Below, one piece after another: positions 26,888 through 37,345 of a stretch of 64,000 nucleotides of DNA. Numbering within the stretch: position 1 is the first letter of the stretch; every line of letters starts with the position of its first letter. The position numbers and the translations under genes were made by a program. This DNA comes from an uncultured Erythrobacter sp. (lineage in GTDB: Bacteria; Pseudomonadota; Alphaproteobacteria; Sphingomonadales; Sphingomonadaceae), in contig NZ_OY284437.1 of NCBI RefSeq assembly GCF_958304185.1, positions 62,001-126,000 of the forward strand, written 5' to 3'. The notes under the pieces are model-generated. The model was not told the origin of the DNA. It did no database searches and was given only the letters and a program-made list of their open reading frames with translations.

Positions 26888-27279
26888 GCTACGAGTTCCT
26901 TGTGGCGAGCGCGATTGGCGTGCTGGTGGCCGGCGGCATCTACCTTGCGCTGCGGGCGCGCACCTTTCAGGTAGTGCTCGGCCTCACGCTGATCTCCTAC
27001 GCGGTCAACCTGTTCCTGTTCGCTTCCGGGCGGTTGGTGGTGGGGCGCCCGCCGATCTGGGATAAGGCGGTGAGCGATTACACCGACCCTCTGCCGCAGG
27101 CGCTGGTGCTGACCGCGATCGTCATCACCTTCGGCATGACCGCCTTTGTGGTGATCCTGTCCTTGCGCAGTTTCCTTGAGACCGGCAGCGACCATGTCGA
27201 TGGCGACAATGTGCCGTGTGACGCGCAGGACGGCATGGCTGGCAGCACCGCCGAAGACGGGGAGGAGACGCGCCCGTGA
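26884..27279 (+). CDS. mrpC: Mrp antiporter subunit C
   Basis: A 131-residue NuoK-like subunit with three membrane segments. The GLTLISYAVNLFLFASG and DPLPQALVLTAIVITFG motifs are the NuoK/MrpC core, including the conserved PQALVLTAIVI helix. The C-terminal 30 residues form an acidic tail. Start and stop both overlap the neighbours by ATGA, so translation is coupled with mrpA and mrpD. Confidence 0.95.
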   Translation: MSYEFLVASAIGVLVAGGIYLALRARTFQVVLGLTLISYAVNLFLFASGRLVVGRPPIWDKAVSDYTDPLPQALVLTAIVITFGMTAFVVILSLRSFLETGSDHVDGDNVPCDAQDGMAGSTAEDGEETRP

Positions 27280-28796
27280 CGCTCGCCGACCATCTCCCGA
27301 TCCTGCCGGTCATCATCCCTGCGCTAGCCGCGCCGATCGTGCTGCTGGTGATGCGGCGGCGGCCGGCGCTGGGCGTTGCTGTTTCCGTGGCCTCGTGCCT
27401 TGCCTTGCTGGCCACCGCGATCACGCTGATGATGCAAGTGAGCGACGGCACGATCCTCGCCTACGCCGTGGGCGAATGGCCTGCGCCCTTCGGCATCGTG
27501 CTGGTGGCCGACCGGCTGGCCGCGATGATGCTGGTGCTGACCGCGTGCCTCGCGCTGATCGCGTTGCTGCACGCGCTGGTGACCCGCGCGGACCGCAAGG
27601 GGTGGCATTTTCTTACCCTGTTCCAGTTCCAGCTGATGGGCCTGAACGGCGCGTTCCTGACTGGCGATCTGTTTAACCTGTTCGTCTTCTTCGAGGTGCT
27701 GCTCATCGCCTCTTACGGCCTGATGCTGCACGGCCAAGGCCCGGCGCGGCTGAAGGCGGGCGTGCAATATGTCGTGGTGAACCTCGTCGGTTCCTCCCTG
27801 TTCCTGATCGCGCTGGGGATGCTCTACGCGCTGACCGGCACGCTCAACATGGCCGACATGGGCCTGCGCGTGGCCGCGGTTCCGCCCGAGGATCAGGGCC
27901 TGCTGCGGATCGCCGCGCTGCTGCTGGTGAGCGTGTTTGCGCTAAAGGCGGCGGTGGCGCCGCTGCACCTGTGGTTGGTGCGGACCTACGCGGTCTCGAC
28001 CCCGGCGGTGGCGGCGTTGTTTGCGATCATGACCAAGGTCGGCGTCTATTCGCTGATCCGGGTGGTGCCGCAGGTGTTCGGAGACGGCGCGGGCGCGGCG
28101 GCGTGGGTACCGGCGCCCTATCTGCTGCCCGCCGCTATGGTGAGCGCTGTTATCGGCTTTGCGGGCGTGTTCGTTGCGCGCACCCTGTCCGAGCAGACCG
28201 CCTATGCCGTGATCGGATCGACCGGCACGCTGCTGATCGCGGTCGCCGGCTGGAGCGCCGGGAGCCTTGGCGCGGGCCTATATTACCTCGCCCATTCGAC
28301 GCTGGCGGCGGCCGCACTGTTTCTGGTGGCGGATGTTGTCGCGCGGCGGCGCGGTGCCTTTGGAGACAACGCCAGTCCTGGCCCGGTCTTCGTGCAGCGC
28401 GGCTGGATCGCGCTCTTGTTCATGGCCGCAGCGATTGCGACGACCGGCCTCCCGCCGCTGTCTGGCTTCATCGGGAAATTGCTGATCCTCAAATCCGTCG
28501 CCGCCCTCCCCGACTGGGGCTGGGCGTGGGGCGTCATCCTCGGGACGACCTTTATTGGCGTGGTCGGGTTCGCTCGGGTGGGGAGCGCGGTGTTCTGGAA
28601 GACGGCTGGCGAGGGTACCGCACCCACCGGCCCTGCCACCCGCGCTGACCTCGCCGCGCCAGCCATCGCATTGGCGCTGCTTGCTGCGCTGGCGGCGGGA
28701 GCGGGTTGGGCGAGCGCCTATGCCGATTCTACCGCCGCGCAGGTGCTCGATCCTGCGGAAAGCGCCCGCGCGGTGCTGACGGAGGGGGGACAATGA
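27276..28796 (+). CDS. mrpD: Mrp antiporter subunit D
   Basis: A 506-residue NuoN/NuoM-like proton-channel subunit with about 14 hydrophobic helices. FFEVLLIASYGLML contains the conserved membrane Glu, and APLHLWLVRTYAVSTPAVAALF matches the broken-helix Lys/His region of antiporter-like subunits. With MrpA it forms the ion pathway. It overlaps mrpC and mrpE by 4 bp. Confidence 0.95.
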   Translation: MTLADHLPILPVIIPALAAPIVLLVMRRRPALGVAVSVASCLALLATAITLMMQVSDGTILAYAVGEWPAPFGIVLVADRLAAMMLVLTACLALIALLHALVTRADRKGWHFLTLFQFQLMGLNGAFLTGDLFNLFVFFEVLLIASYGLMLHGQGPARLKAGVQYVVVNLVGSSLFLIALGMLYALTGTLNMADMGLRVAAVPPEDQGLLRIAALLLVSVFALKAAVAPLHLWLVRTYAVSTPAVAALFAIMTKVGVYSLIRVVPQVFGDGAGAAAWVPAPYLLPAAMVSAVIGFAGVFVARTLSEQTAYAVIGSTGTLLIAVAGWSAGSLGAGLYYLAHSTLAAAALFLVADVVARRRGAFGDNASPGPVFVQRGWIALLFMAAAIATTGLPPLSGFIGKLLILKSVAALPDWGWAWGVILGTTFIGVVGFARVGSAVFWKTAGEGTAPTGPATRADLAAPAIALALLAALAAGAGWASAYADSTAAQVLDPAESARAVLTEGGQ

Positions 28797-29281
28797 CGAA
28801 CCGCCTCTTGCCGCATCCCGGCCTCAGCCTGCTGCTGGTGGTGATGTGGGTGGTGATGGTGAGCGACCTCACCTTCGGCACGCTGTTCCTCGGGATCGTG
28901 TTCGGCATTCTGGTGCCGATCTTCACCGCGCCATGGTGGCCGGAGCGGCCGCCAGTGCGGTTTGTCCCTGCGCTCGGCTATCTCGGGATCGTGCTGTGGG
29001 ACATCGTGGTCGCCAATTTCCACGTCGCCGCGATCATCCTGTTCAAGCCCAATCGCGACCTGCGCCCCGCGTGGCTGACCATCCCGCTCGACCTCACCTC
29101 GCCCGAGGCAATTACGGTGTTTGCAGGCACGATCAGCCTGACGCCAGGTACGGTTTCGAGCGATATCTCGGCTTGCGGCCAATATCTGCTGGTTCATGCC
29201 TTGCACGCGCCTGATCCGGCGAGTGAGGTCGCCAAGGTCAAGGCCCGGTATGAGGCGCGGCTGAAGGAGATTTTCCGATGA
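28793..29281 (+). CDS. mrpE: Mrp antiporter subunit E
   Basis: A 162-residue MrpE with two N-terminal hydrophobic segments and a soluble C-terminal half. The PGTVSSDIS and LLVHALHAPD segments are typical of the family. The start at 28793 overlaps the mrpD stop; a longer frame from 28706 is a shadow of mrpD. The subunit is needed for full assembly and activity in characterised systems. Confidence 0.93.
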   Translation: MTNRLLPHPGLSLLLVVMWVVMVSDLTFGTLFLGIVFGILVPIFTAPWWPERPPVRFVPALGYLGIVLWDIVVANFHVAAIILFKPNRDLRPAWLTIPLDLTSPEAITVFAGTISLTPGTVSSDISACGQYLLVHALHAPDPASEVAKVKARYEARLKEIFR

Positions 29282-29559
29282 CCGGCCCCATGCTCCCTTG
29301 GGCGCTCGCCTTCGGTTTTGCTGCGCTGGGCGCGGCGCTGGCGCTGAACCTGTGGCGTCTGTTCAAGGGGCCGGGGGTCGCCGACCGCATTCTTGCGCTC
29401 GATACGATGGTGATCAACGTGATCGGGATCATCGTGCTCACCGGCATCGCCTCGGGCAGCGGCACGTCCTTCGAAGCGGCGCTGTTGCTGGCGATGGTGG
29501 GGTTTGTTGGCACGGTGTCCTATGCCAAGTTCCTGTTGCGCGGGGACATCATCGAATGA
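29278..29559 (+). CDS. mrpF: Mrp antiporter subunit F
   Basis: A 93-residue small membrane subunit with three helices. GPGVADRILALDTMVINVI is the family signature, with the conserved Asp. It overlaps mrpE and mrpG by 4 bp. Confidence 0.93.
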   Translation: MTGPMLPWALAFGFAALGAALALNLWRLFKGPGVADRILALDTMVINVIGIIVLTGIASGSGTSFEAALLLAMVGFVGTVSYAKFLLRGDIIE

Positions 29560-29981
29560 GCGGCGCCGCACCAGCCTATGCCGATCTGATCGTCAGCGCG
29601 CTGGTGGTGCTGGGCGGCGCTTTTGCGCTGATCGGCAGCTGGGGACTGGTGCGCCTGCCGTCGCTGATGGAGCGGCTCCACGGCCCGACCAAGGCGACGA
29701 CGCTGGGGCTGGGGGCGATGCTGGTCGGATCGGTGGTATGGTTCCAGCTGGCCGAGGGCGTGTGGACCACGCATGAGCTTTTGGTCTCGGTGTTCCTGTT
29801 CGTCACCGCGCCGATCAGCGCCAATATGATCGCCAAGGTCCACCTCCACCGGCTGCGGCAGGGCGAGGTGAGCGAGGGCGCAGGCCCGGCTGGCCCTCCC
29901 GAACCGCCGCCCGGCGCAGCTGACTGGGCAACCCATGAAGCGCCGCACGAAGGCACGCCGGGCGACTTCGTGGGCGACTAG
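29556..29981 (+). CDS. mrpG: Mrp antiporter subunit G
   Basis: A 141-residue MrpG with three hydrophobic helices. GLVRLPSLMERLHGPTKATT is the diagnostic segment, followed by a Pro/Gly/acidic-rich cytoplasmic tail of about 35 residues. It is the last gene of the Mrp operon. The ATG at 29556 overlaps the mrpF stop. Confidence 0.93.
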   Translation: MSGAAPAYADLIVSALVVLGGAFALIGSWGLVRLPSLMERLHGPTKATTLGLGAMLVGSVVWFQLAEGVWTTHELLVSVFLFVTAPISANMIAKVHLHRLRQGEVSEGAGPAGPPEPPPGAADWATHEAPHEGTPGDFVGD

Positions 29982-30193
29982 CCGACAGGCATATTCCCAT
30001 CAGCGATGAGCCGAGCTTTCGCGCTCGCGACTGCGGACCCGTCCGCCAAGCCTGTGTTCATCCGCGATAATGTTAGTGGTGAGGACAGTTTTGTCGCCTG
30101 CGATCAGCATGGCGGCTCCCTGGGATTGCGGTTGGCGAGCGGCCTTTGGCTGCGCCGTGCTTTCCCCTTGCAACGGCAGAAGGACACGCCCCC

Positions 30194-31999
30194 ATGCTCG
30201 CAACAACGACGCCCGATCTCGAACTCTGGCCGATCGGCAATTGCCAGGTCAGCGCGCTGGTCGACCGCGAAGGCGCAATAGTGTGGGCTTGCGTCCCGCG
30301 GGTCGATGGCGATCCGGTGTTCTGTTCGCTGCTCAACGCGGACAACCGCGATACCGGCATCTGGCGATTCGAACTGGTCGGACAAGTAAGCGCCACCCAG
30401 GAATATATCCGCAACACGCCAATCCTCGTCACCCGGCTTGAGGCGGAGGATGGCAGCGCGGTCGAAGTGCTCGATTTCTGCCCGCGCTATGAAGGCAAAG
30501 GGCGGATGTACCGGCCTGTGGCGATCAGCCGGATCGTGCGCCCGGTGGCGGGTAGCCCGCGCATCCGCGTCGTGCTCCGCCCGATGCGCGATTACGGCGC
30601 GGCGGTGGCGGAGACCACCCACGGCTCCAACCACATCCGCTATCTGGTCGGCCCGCAAGCGCTGCGCCTCAGCACTGACGCGCCGGTCGGCTATATCCTT
30701 GAACAGCGGGTCTTCCGCATCGAACAGGACATGCATTTCTTCCTCGGCCCGGACGAGCCCTTTGCTGGCAATCTGCGCGAGGAGACCCGCCGCATGGAGC
30801 AGGCCACTCGCAACTACTGGCAGCGCTGGGTTCGGGGGCTGGCCACGCCGTTCCAGTGGCAACAGGAGGTCATCCGCTGTGCCATCACCCTGAAGCTGTG
30901 CCAGCACGAGGAAACCGGCGCGATCGTTGCGGCGCTGACCACCTCGATCCCCGAAGCGCCCCATTCGGAGCGCAACTGGGACTACCGCTACTGCTGGATC
31001 CGCGATTCCTACTACACCGTGCAGGCCTTGAACCGGCTGGGTGCGCTTGATGTGCTGGAGAAGTATCTCGCCTATCTGCGCAACATCGTCGATGGGGCCA
31101 AGGGCGGGCAGATCCAGCCGCTGTATTCGGTGATGGGCGTGGCTGAACTGGGCGAAGCCACCGCCCCCGCGCTTCCGGGCTATCGCGGCATGGGGCCGGT
31201 CAGGGTCGGCAACGCGGCTTACAAGCAGGTGCAGCACGACTGCTACGGCCAGATAGTTCTGCCGACGGTGCAGGCCTTCATCGACCAGCGCCTGCTGCGG
31301 ATCGCCGACGGCCGGGATTTCGAGAGCCTCGAACAGGTCGGCGAAATGGCGTGGGCGATGCACGATCAGCCCGACGCTGGTCTGTGGGAATTCCGCACAC
31401 GGCAGGAGGTTCACACCTATTCGGCCGTGATGAGCTGGGCAGCGTGCGACCGGCTGGCGATGGCGGCAGACTGGCTCGGCAAGGCGGATCGCGCGGAACT
31501 CTGGCGAGAACGTGCCGACGCCATCCGGGCGCGGATCGAACAGGATGCGTGGGTCGAAAACGGCCCGGAAGGGGGCCACTACGGCGCGAGCTTCGAAAGT
31601 GACTATCTTGATGCGAGCCTGCTCCAGATGGTCGAACTGCGCTTCCTCGCCCCTGACAATCCGCGCTTCCTGTCCACCTTCGCGGCGGTCGAACGGCAGT
31701 TGCGGCGCGGCGATTTCATGCTGCGTTACGCCGCCGAAGACGATTTCGGCGCGCCCGAAACCGCCTTCAACGTCTGCACCTTCTGGTTGATCGAAGCGCT
31801 CCACATGGCAGGCAGAGGCGACGAAGCCCGCCGCCTGTTCGAAACGATGCTGAGCCACACCACCCGCTCAGGCCTGCTGAGCGAAGACCTCGACTACAAC
31901 AACGGCGAGCTATGGGGCAATTTCCCGCAGACTTACTCGCTGGTCGGCGTAATCAACTGCGCCGGGCTGCTGTCCAAGCCGTGGAGCGATGTGCGGTAA
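30194..31999 (+). CDS. Glycoside hydrolase family 15 protein (glucoamylase/trehalase-like)
   Basis: The protein has 601 residues with the GH15 layout of an N-terminal beta-sandwich (to about residue 220) and an (alpha/alpha)6 barrel. WDYRYCWIRDSYYTVQAL near residue 265 is the strongest signature. The carboxy end LLSEDLDYNNGELWGNFPQTYSL carries the family's conserved acidic residue and NFPQ stretch. No signal peptide is seen, so it is cytoplasmic. Members cleave alpha-glucosidic bonds; many cytoplasmic ones are trehalases. The ATG at 30194 is preceded by AGAAGGA. No trehalose or glycogen gene is adjacent, so the substrate is open. Confidence 0.88.
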   Translation: MLATTTPDLELWPIGNCQVSALVDREGAIVWACVPRVDGDPVFCSLLNADNRDTGIWRFELVGQVSATQEYIRNTPILVTRLEAEDGSAVEVLDFCPRYEGKGRMYRPVAISRIVRPVAGSPRIRVVLRPMRDYGAAVAETTHGSNHIRYLVGPQALRLSTDAPVGYILEQRVFRIEQDMHFFLGPDEPFAGNLREETRRMEQATRNYWQRWVRGLATPFQWQQEVIRCAITLKLCQHEETGAIVAALTTSIPEAPHSERNWDYRYCWIRDSYYTVQALNRLGALDVLEKYLAYLRNIVDGAKGGQIQPLYSVMGVAELGEATAPALPGYRGMGPVRVGNAAYKQVQHDCYGQIVLPTVQAFIDQRLLRIADGRDFESLEQVGEMAWAMHDQPDAGLWEFRTRQEVHTYSAVMSWAACDRLAMAADWLGKADRAELWRERADAIRARIEQDAWVENGPEGGHYGASFESDYLDASLLQMVELRFLAPDNPRFLSTFAAVERQLRRGDFMLRYAAEDDFGAPETAFNVCTFWLIEALHMAGRGDEARRLFETMLSHTTRSGLLSEDLDYNNGELWGNFPQTYSLVGVINCAGLLSKPWSDVR

Positions 32000-32124
32000 C
32001 GGGGCCTGACTGACGTCCGCGGGCTGGGCACGGAGAAATACCGGCACGCCTGCGTTTCTTTATGGCCGACACCTGCTAATACTAACATAGTTTAGGTATT
32101 TCGCGACGACGGAAGCGACCGGTT

Positions 32125-34812
32125 ATGGATAGTAGCACGCTTACGACCCTCCTCGATACGGTCTCGCAAGGCGTGGTTGTGTTCGGTGCCGATCGCAAGA
32201 TCGTGTATTGTAATCAGGCATTTCTCGACATCACCGGGTTTGATCGGTCAGAAATGTCGGGCGCCTTGTGCGGCATCATGCAAGGGCCCGATACGGATTG
32301 CGCGGCCATCGCTGCCATCGACGCAGCGATCGAGGCGCGGCAAGCCTTCTCCGGGGAGATTCGGAACAACCGCAAGTCGGGTGAGACCTTCTGGAACGAT
32401 CTCACCTTCAGGCCTGAATTCAATGCCGATGGGTCATTCCGCCATTTCATCGGCATATCGCGGGACATCACCCGACAAAAGAACGCCGAGCTCAAGGCGG
32501 AAAAGCTCGAACTCGATCACCAGTTCATGATGGAGAACGTCCTCTCGGGCGTCGTGCTGCACAAGGCCGACACGGAAATCGTCTATGCCAACCCAAAGGC
32601 CCTTAAGTTACTTGGAGTAGCTAAAGATTCTGCTTTTGGAGCCGTGAACACTGATCCGCTCTGGTCTTTCATACGAGAAGACCGCTCGCCTTTGCCGGTC
32701 GAAGAATATCCGGTAAATCGCGCCGTGGTTGAACGAAAGCCGATCCGCGGTATGGTGTTCGGCAACAGGCGCCACAGCGATGGCAAGCTTATCTGGCTGA
32801 TCTGCAACGCGTTCCCCTTGCTGGATAGCAATGGCAACGTTGACAAGGTGCTCACCAGCTTCACCGAGATAACGCAAATCAAGGAAGCTGAGCGCGAGAC
32901 GAAGATTTACCGGGAACGCTTTGAACTGGCGGCGCGTGCGACCCAGGATGTGGTCTTCGAATGGGACATCGAAACCGGTGCGTACTGGGCAAACGAGTCG
33001 TTCGAGACGATCTATGGCTATCCCGCACCGAGCCATGTCAGCATGGATGACCTAAGCGCTATCAGCGCCGTGGAAGCCGATCATGACCTTCTGCGCCGCG
33101 TGGCGCTCGACGCTATTGAATCCGGCAAGAAACGCTTTTCCGTCGATTACGGGTTTAACCGCCCCGATGGCTCGCAAGGCCGTGCGGCCGTGCGCGGCTT
33201 TGTTGTGCGCGACGAGACCGGCAAGCCGCTCCGGATCATCGGCACCAGTACCGATATCGGCCAGTTGACTGATGCCATGCACGCGCTCGAGGCATCGGAG
33301 GAACGGTTCCGGATCATCGCCGACACCGTCAGCGACGTGTTGTGGGATCGCGATTTCGATACCAATGCCCTGTGGGTCACCCCGGACTGGCCCGACCGGC
33401 TCGGTGTCGCGATCGATCCCGATGTGAGCCAAGAGCGGTACTTTCTCGATCACGTCGAGCCCGAGGACGCTTTACGGGTGCAACGTTCGTTTCTCGAAGT
33501 CATCAAGTCTGATGCAGCGCAATGGGAGATACAATACGTCCTGATCGGCAGCGACGGGACCAAGGTCGATCTGGCGGTCAAGGCGGCCATCCTGCGCAAT
33601 CCGGATGGCAGAGCCCTTCGCATGCTCGGCAATGCCCGCAACGTGACAATCGAGAAGCGTCAACAGGAAGGCTACTCGCGCGCGCGGGCGCTCGAGGCGG
33701 TGGGCCAGCTGACAGGCGGCGTAGCACACGACTTCAACAATCAGCTGATGATCATCCAGGGCAATGCCGAGTTTCTGGAAATGAGCGGCCTTGACGAAGA
33801 ACAGGCCGACTCCGTTGCTCTCATATATCAGGCATGTGGGAGTGCCGCCGACCTAACCCAGCGGCTCCTCTCCTTCTCCCGCCAGTCGCATTTGCAGACC
33901 GGGCGCGTCGATCTGACCAAATTGGTGCCGTCGACGGTCGCACTGCTCAGGGCGGGCATTCCCGAATCCATCACCATCCAGTGCAGGGTTCCGTCAGAGA
34001 TCTGGCAGGCGAAGGCCGATGCCAATGCGCTGGAACAGGCGATCGTGAACCTTGCGGTCAATGCCCGGGACGCGATGCCGGCCGGCGGGGACATTGTCAT
34101 CAATTGCGAGAATGTAACGATCTCGCCCGAGATGCAGCCCTTGCAATCGGAACTTGCACTGGGCGATTATGTCGTCGTCTCGGTGACGGACAATGGCGCA
34201 GGGATGCCGCCTGAAGTTCTCGCCAAGGTGTTTGAACCCTTCTTCACGACCAAGGACGTGGGCAAGGGAACCGGCCTTGGTCTGAGCACAGTTTACGGCT
34301 TTGCCAAACAATCCGATGGGCACGTGACCATTCACAGCAAGCCTGAACAGGGCACGACCATCAAGCTTTTCCTTCCCCGTTTCCTCGAGCTGGAAGTGGA
34401 ACAGGAACAGATGACCGCAACCGAAAAGGCGCGCCCCGGAAACGGGCAGCGGATTCTGCTGGTCGAGGACCAAGCTGAACTCAGGGGCCATGTCGAGAAA
34501 ATGCTCACCAAAATGGGCTATCTCGTCACCGCAGTGGAGGACGGGAAGCAGGCGCTTTCGTTGATCGATCGCGGCATGGCGTTCGATCTCCTGTTTACCG
34601 ATGTGATTATGCCTGGCGGCATGAATGGACAGCAGCTCGCCGAAGCGGTCAGGAAACTCGATCCTGGCATGAAGGTGCTGTTCACTTCCGGCTATCCCGC
34701 CTTCGCCTTCGAACACCTCCAGCTGGACGAGATCGAACACATGAAGCTTCTCAAGAAGCCTTATAGATCGACCGAACTCACAGCCGTCCTTGCAGAAATA
34801 TTCGACTCCTAA
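32125..34812 (+). CDS. LOV/PAS hybrid sensor histidine kinase with receiver domain (copy 1)
   Basis: 895 residues, soluble. An N-terminal LOV-like PAS domain (1-118) has Cys49 at the photoactive position ([10 protein letters not shown]) and FMN-type asparagines N81 and N91 around RKSGETFW. Three further PAS domains follow at about 130-250, 260-385 and 390-515. The kinase core has H-box [11 protein letters not shown] near 535, N-box NARDAMP near 650, G-boxes including [12 protein letters not shown], and a C-terminal receiver (about 773-890) with the phospho-Asp in [11 protein letters not shown]. The LOV motif is atypical: Leu replaces Asn before the Cys, the phosphate-binding Arg positions are Gly and Asp, and the usual Gln in the last strand is Ser. 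A paralogue of nearly equal length lies at 48796. A blue-light or redox role is plausible but unproven. Confidence 0.88.
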   Translation: MDSSTLTTLLDTVSQGVVVFGADRKIVYCNQAFLDITGFDRSEMSGALCGIMQGPDTDCAAIAAIDAAIEARQAFSGEIRNNRKSGETFWNDLTFRPEFNADGSFRHFIGISRDITRQKNAELKAEKLELDHQFMMENVLSGVVLHKADTEIVYANPKALKLLGVAKDSAFGAVNTDPLWSFIREDRSPLPVEEYPVNRAVVERKPIRGMVFGNRRHSDGKLIWLICNAFPLLDSNGNVDKVLTSFTEITQIKEAERETKIYRERFELAARATQDVVFEWDIETGAYWANESFETIYGYPAPSHVSMDDLSAISAVEADHDLLRRVALDAIESGKKRFSVDYGFNRPDGSQGRAAVRGFVVRDETGKPLRIIGTSTDIGQLTDAMHALEASEERFRIIADTVSDVLWDRDFDTNALWVTPDWPDRLGVAIDPDVSQERYFLDHVEPEDALRVQRSFLEVIKSDAAQWEIQYVLIGSDGTKVDLAVKAAILRNPDGRALRMLGNARNVTIEKRQQEGYSRARALEAVGQLTGGVAHDFNNQLMIIQGNAEFLEMSGLDEEQADSVALIYQACGSAADLTQRLLSFSRQSHLQTGRVDLTKLVPSTVALLRAGIPESITIQCRVPSEIWQAKADANALEQAIVNLAVNARDAMPAGGDIVINCENVTISPEMQPLQSELALGDYVVVSVTDNGAGMPPEVLAKVFEPFFTTKDVGKGTGLGLSTVYGFAKQSDGHVTIHSKPEQGTTIKLFLPRFLELEVEQEQMTATEKARPGNGQRILLVEDQAELRGHVEKMLTKMGYLVTAVEDGKQALSLIDRGMAFDLLFTDVIMPGGMNGQQLAEAVRKLDPGMKVLFTSGYPAFAFEHLQLDEIEHMKLLKKPYRSTELTAVLAEIFDS

Positions 34813-34817
34813 GCTAA

Positions 34818-35009
34818 GCTTCGAGGTCGGTTTGGGAATTTCCACCCCTCGCAAAAAGCGAGGCTGAAGCCGCGTGGATCATCGACTCACCGCATCACAG
34901 TTATCGCGACAAGCCGTTTTTCACGTTTGGCGCGCCGCCTTATGTGGCCCCCGGCACGCATCGCTACCTGACCAGAACAATGGTTCAGACAACGTCTCGC
35001 GGTGCGTGA
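34818..35009 (+). other. Possible protein-coding remnant upstream of katG
   Basis: One frame without its own start runs from the stop at 34815 to a TGA at 35007. It reads like protein over about 40 codons (for example DSPHHSYRDKPFFTFG). I do not recognise it. It may be a decayed gene end or chance in GC-rich DNA. Confidence 0.15.
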
Positions 35010-35037
35010 TGATCAACAGACCAGAACGGGGCTACAA

Positions 35038-37299
35038 ATGATTAGCAAAATGAAGGGGCTGCTGCTCCTGTCCTCCAGCCTTATGCTTGCCTTGCCCGCG
35101 GCGGCCACGCCTCCGGGGTTTAACGAGCCCAGCATGGGCCGCGCGGCGATGCCGCAAACCGAAGCAGCCCCGCGCAACGTGCAAGGCTGGTGGCCGGACG
35201 TCGTCGACCTCAATCGCCTGCGCCAGAACGAATACAACCCCGACCCCAATGGCGCGGATTTCGATTACGCGGCCGAATTCGCCAAGCTCGATCTGAAGGC
35301 GGTGAAGGCCGACATCAACGCGGCGCTGACGGATTCGCAGGAGTGGTGGCCGGCCGATTACGGCAATTATGCCGGGCTGTTCATCCGCCTCGCCTGGCAC
35401 TCGGCAGGCACCTATCGTTCGGGCGACGGGCGCGGGGGTTCTGACGGCGGGCAGATCCGCTTTGAACCGCTCAATTCTTGGCCAGACAACGGCAACCTCG
35501 ACAAGGCTCGCCGCGTGCTGTGGCCGGTGAAGCAGAAGTACGGCGCGGCGCTTTCGTGGTCGGACCTCATCATCCTGGCAGGCAATGTCGCGCTCGAGAA
35601 CACCGGCTTCAAGACCTTCGGCTTTGCCGGTGGCCGCGCCGATGCGTGGGAGCCGGAGCTGGTCTATTGGGGTCCGGAAACCAAGTTTCTGACGTCGGAG
35701 CGCAACGCCGAGGGCGAAAACCTCGACACCCCGCTCGCCGCTTCGGAAATGGGTCTGATCTACGTCAACCCCGAAGGGCCGGAAGGCAATCCCGATATCC
35801 TCAAGTCCGCCCAGCAGATCCGCACCACCTTTGGCCGGATGGGAATGAATGACGAGGAAACCGCCGCGCTGGTGATCGGCGGGCACACCATCGGCAAGAT
35901 GCACGGCGCGCGCAAGGCAGCCGATTGCGTTGGCAAGGAGCCCGCTGCCGAAGGCGTCGAGGCGCAGGGCTTGGGCTGGAAGAACACCTGCGGCACCGGC
36001 GTCGGCAAGGATGCGACCACCAGCGGCCTTGAAGGCGCATGGACGGTTACGCCGATTCAGTGGAGCAGCAACTACCTTGAAAACCTCTATGGTTTCGAAT
36101 GGAAGCAGACCACCAGCCCGGCCGGTGCCAAGCAATGGGAGCCGGTCAATGCGGCAGACGTGAAGGTGGTTCCCGACGCGTTCGATCCCAACGTCACGCA
36201 TTCGCCAGTGATGCTGACTACTGATCTCGCGCTACGCTACGACCCGGCCTATGGCGCGATTACAAGCCGCTGGGCCAAGGACCCTAAGGCGATGGACGCG
36301 GCCTTCGCCCGTGCATGGTTCAAGCTGACCCACCGCGATCTTGGCCCCAAGGCCCGCTATGTCGGGCCGGAAGTTCCGGCTGAAGACCTGATCTGGCAGG
36401 ACCCGCTGCCGAAGGCAGATTACGCCATTGTCGAAGCGGGCGACATTGCCCAGCTCAAGCAGGCCATCCGCGCCACCGGGCTCAGCCGCTCCGACTTGGT
36501 TCGCACCGCATGGGCTTCGGCGGTCACTTTCCGTGACACCGATATGCGCGGTGGTGCCAACGGTGCGCGCATCCGCCTTGCGCCGCAGAAGGACTGGGGC
36601 GTGAATGATCCCGCCACGCTCGCCAAGGTGGTCACCGCGCTCGAAGCCGTGCAGGCGAAGTTCAACGCTGGCGCGGGTGCCAAGAAGGTGTCGATCGCCG
36701 ATCTCGTGGTGCTCGGCGGTGTCGTCGCCGTCGAGGACGCGGCAAAGGCGGCGGGGCAGAGTGTCACCGTGTCTTTCACTGCGGGTCGGACCGATGCGAC
36801 CGAGGCCCACACTGACGCCAAGAGCTTCGAACTGCTGCGCCCGGCCGCCGACGCCTTCCGCAATTTTTACAGCGACAAGGCCAGCCTGACGCCAACCCAG
36901 ATGTTGATCGATCAGGCTGACACGTTGGGACTGACCGTGCCGGAGATGACGGTGCTGCTGGCAGGGATGCGGATGCTCGACGCCAATAGCGGCGGCGCCA
37001 AGCATGGGGTGTTCACCGATCGTCCCGGCACGCTTAGCAACGACTTCTTCGTGAACCTGCTCGACATGGGCAACACTTGGAAGCCGGCTGAGACCAAGGG
37101 CGTCTATGAGGGCCGTGACCGGGCGACCGGCGCGCTGAAGTGGACCGCCACCGAAGTCGATCTGGTGTTCGGCTCCAATTCGGAACTGCGCGCCGTGGCG
37201 GAAACCTATGCGGTGAAGGGCGGAGAAGCAAAGTTCGCGCAGGACTTTGCCAAGGCCTGGAACAAGGTGATGATGCTCGACCGCTTCGATCTGCGGTAA
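35038..37299 (+). CDS. katG: Catalase-peroxidase with signal peptide (exported KatG)
   Basis: 753 residues from the ATG at 35038, giving a clear signal peptide (about residues 6-23, ending PAAAT). A GTG at 35002 would add 12 polar residues and is less likely. The distal haem side has Arg117, Trp120 and His121 in [11 protein letters not shown]. The proximal His is in [10 protein letters not shown]. Trp120, the Tyr of [11 protein letters not shown] and the Met of GRMGMND are all placed to form the Met-Tyr-Trp cross-link needed for catalase activity. The second half is the non-catalytic duplicate domain. It removes peroxide, here probably in the periplasm, as for KatP-type enzymes. A terminator-like hairpin follows at 37314. 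Confidence 0.93.
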   Translation: MISKMKGLLLLSSSLMLALPAAATPPGFNEPSMGRAAMPQTEAAPRNVQGWWPDVVDLNRLRQNEYNPDPNGADFDYAAEFAKLDLKAVKADINAALTDSQEWWPADYGNYAGLFIRLAWHSAGTYRSGDGRGGSDGGQIRFEPLNSWPDNGNLDKARRVLWPVKQKYGAALSWSDLIILAGNVALENTGFKTFGFAGGRADAWEPELVYWGPETKFLTSERNAEGENLDTPLAASEMGLIYVNPEGPEGNPDILKSAQQIRTTFGRMGMNDEETAALVIGGHTIGKMHGARKAADCVGKEPAAEGVEAQGLGWKNTCGTGVGKDATTSGLEGAWTVTPIQWSSNYLENLYGFEWKQTTSPAGAKQWEPVNAADVKVVPDAFDPNVTHSPVMLTTDLALRYDPAYGAITSRWAKDPKAMDAAFARAWFKLTHRDLGPKARYVGPEVPAEDLIWQDPLPKADYAIVEAGDIAQLKQAIRATGLSRSDLVRTAWASAVTFRDTDMRGGANGARIRLAPQKDWGVNDPATLAKVVTALEAVQAKFNAGAGAKKVSIADLVVLGGVVAVEDAAKAAGQSVTVSFTAGRTDATEAHTDAKSFELLRPAADAFRNFYSDKASLTPTQMLIDQADTLGLTVPEMTVLLAGMRMLDANSGGAKHGVFTDRPGTLSNDFFVNLLDMGNTWKPAETKGVYEGRDRATGALKWTATEVDLVFGSNSELRAVAETYAVKGGEAKFAQDFAKAWNKVMMLDRFDLR

Positions 37300-37313
37300 G
37301 GCAAGATGACTGC

Positions 37314-37343
37314 GAGGCGCCGGGCTTACTGTCCGGCGCCTCC
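37314..37343. terminator. Bidirectional terminator between katG and efflux operon
   Basis: GAGGCGCC and GGCGCCTC pair with an extended GG/CC step around a short loop. The stem lies between the convergent katG stop (37299) and the outer-membrane efflux gene stop (37346). Confidence 0.6.
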
Positions 37344-37345
37344 CT

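Noticed and set aside
30104-31858. Minus-strand frame of 584 codons opposite the GH15 gene
   Set aside because: The GH15 protein has clear motifs on the plus strand; the antisense frame has none.
34818-35009. Protein-like stretch upstream of katG as a real gene
   Set aside because: There is no start codon early in the frame and no recognisable family; kept only as a low-confidence remnant.
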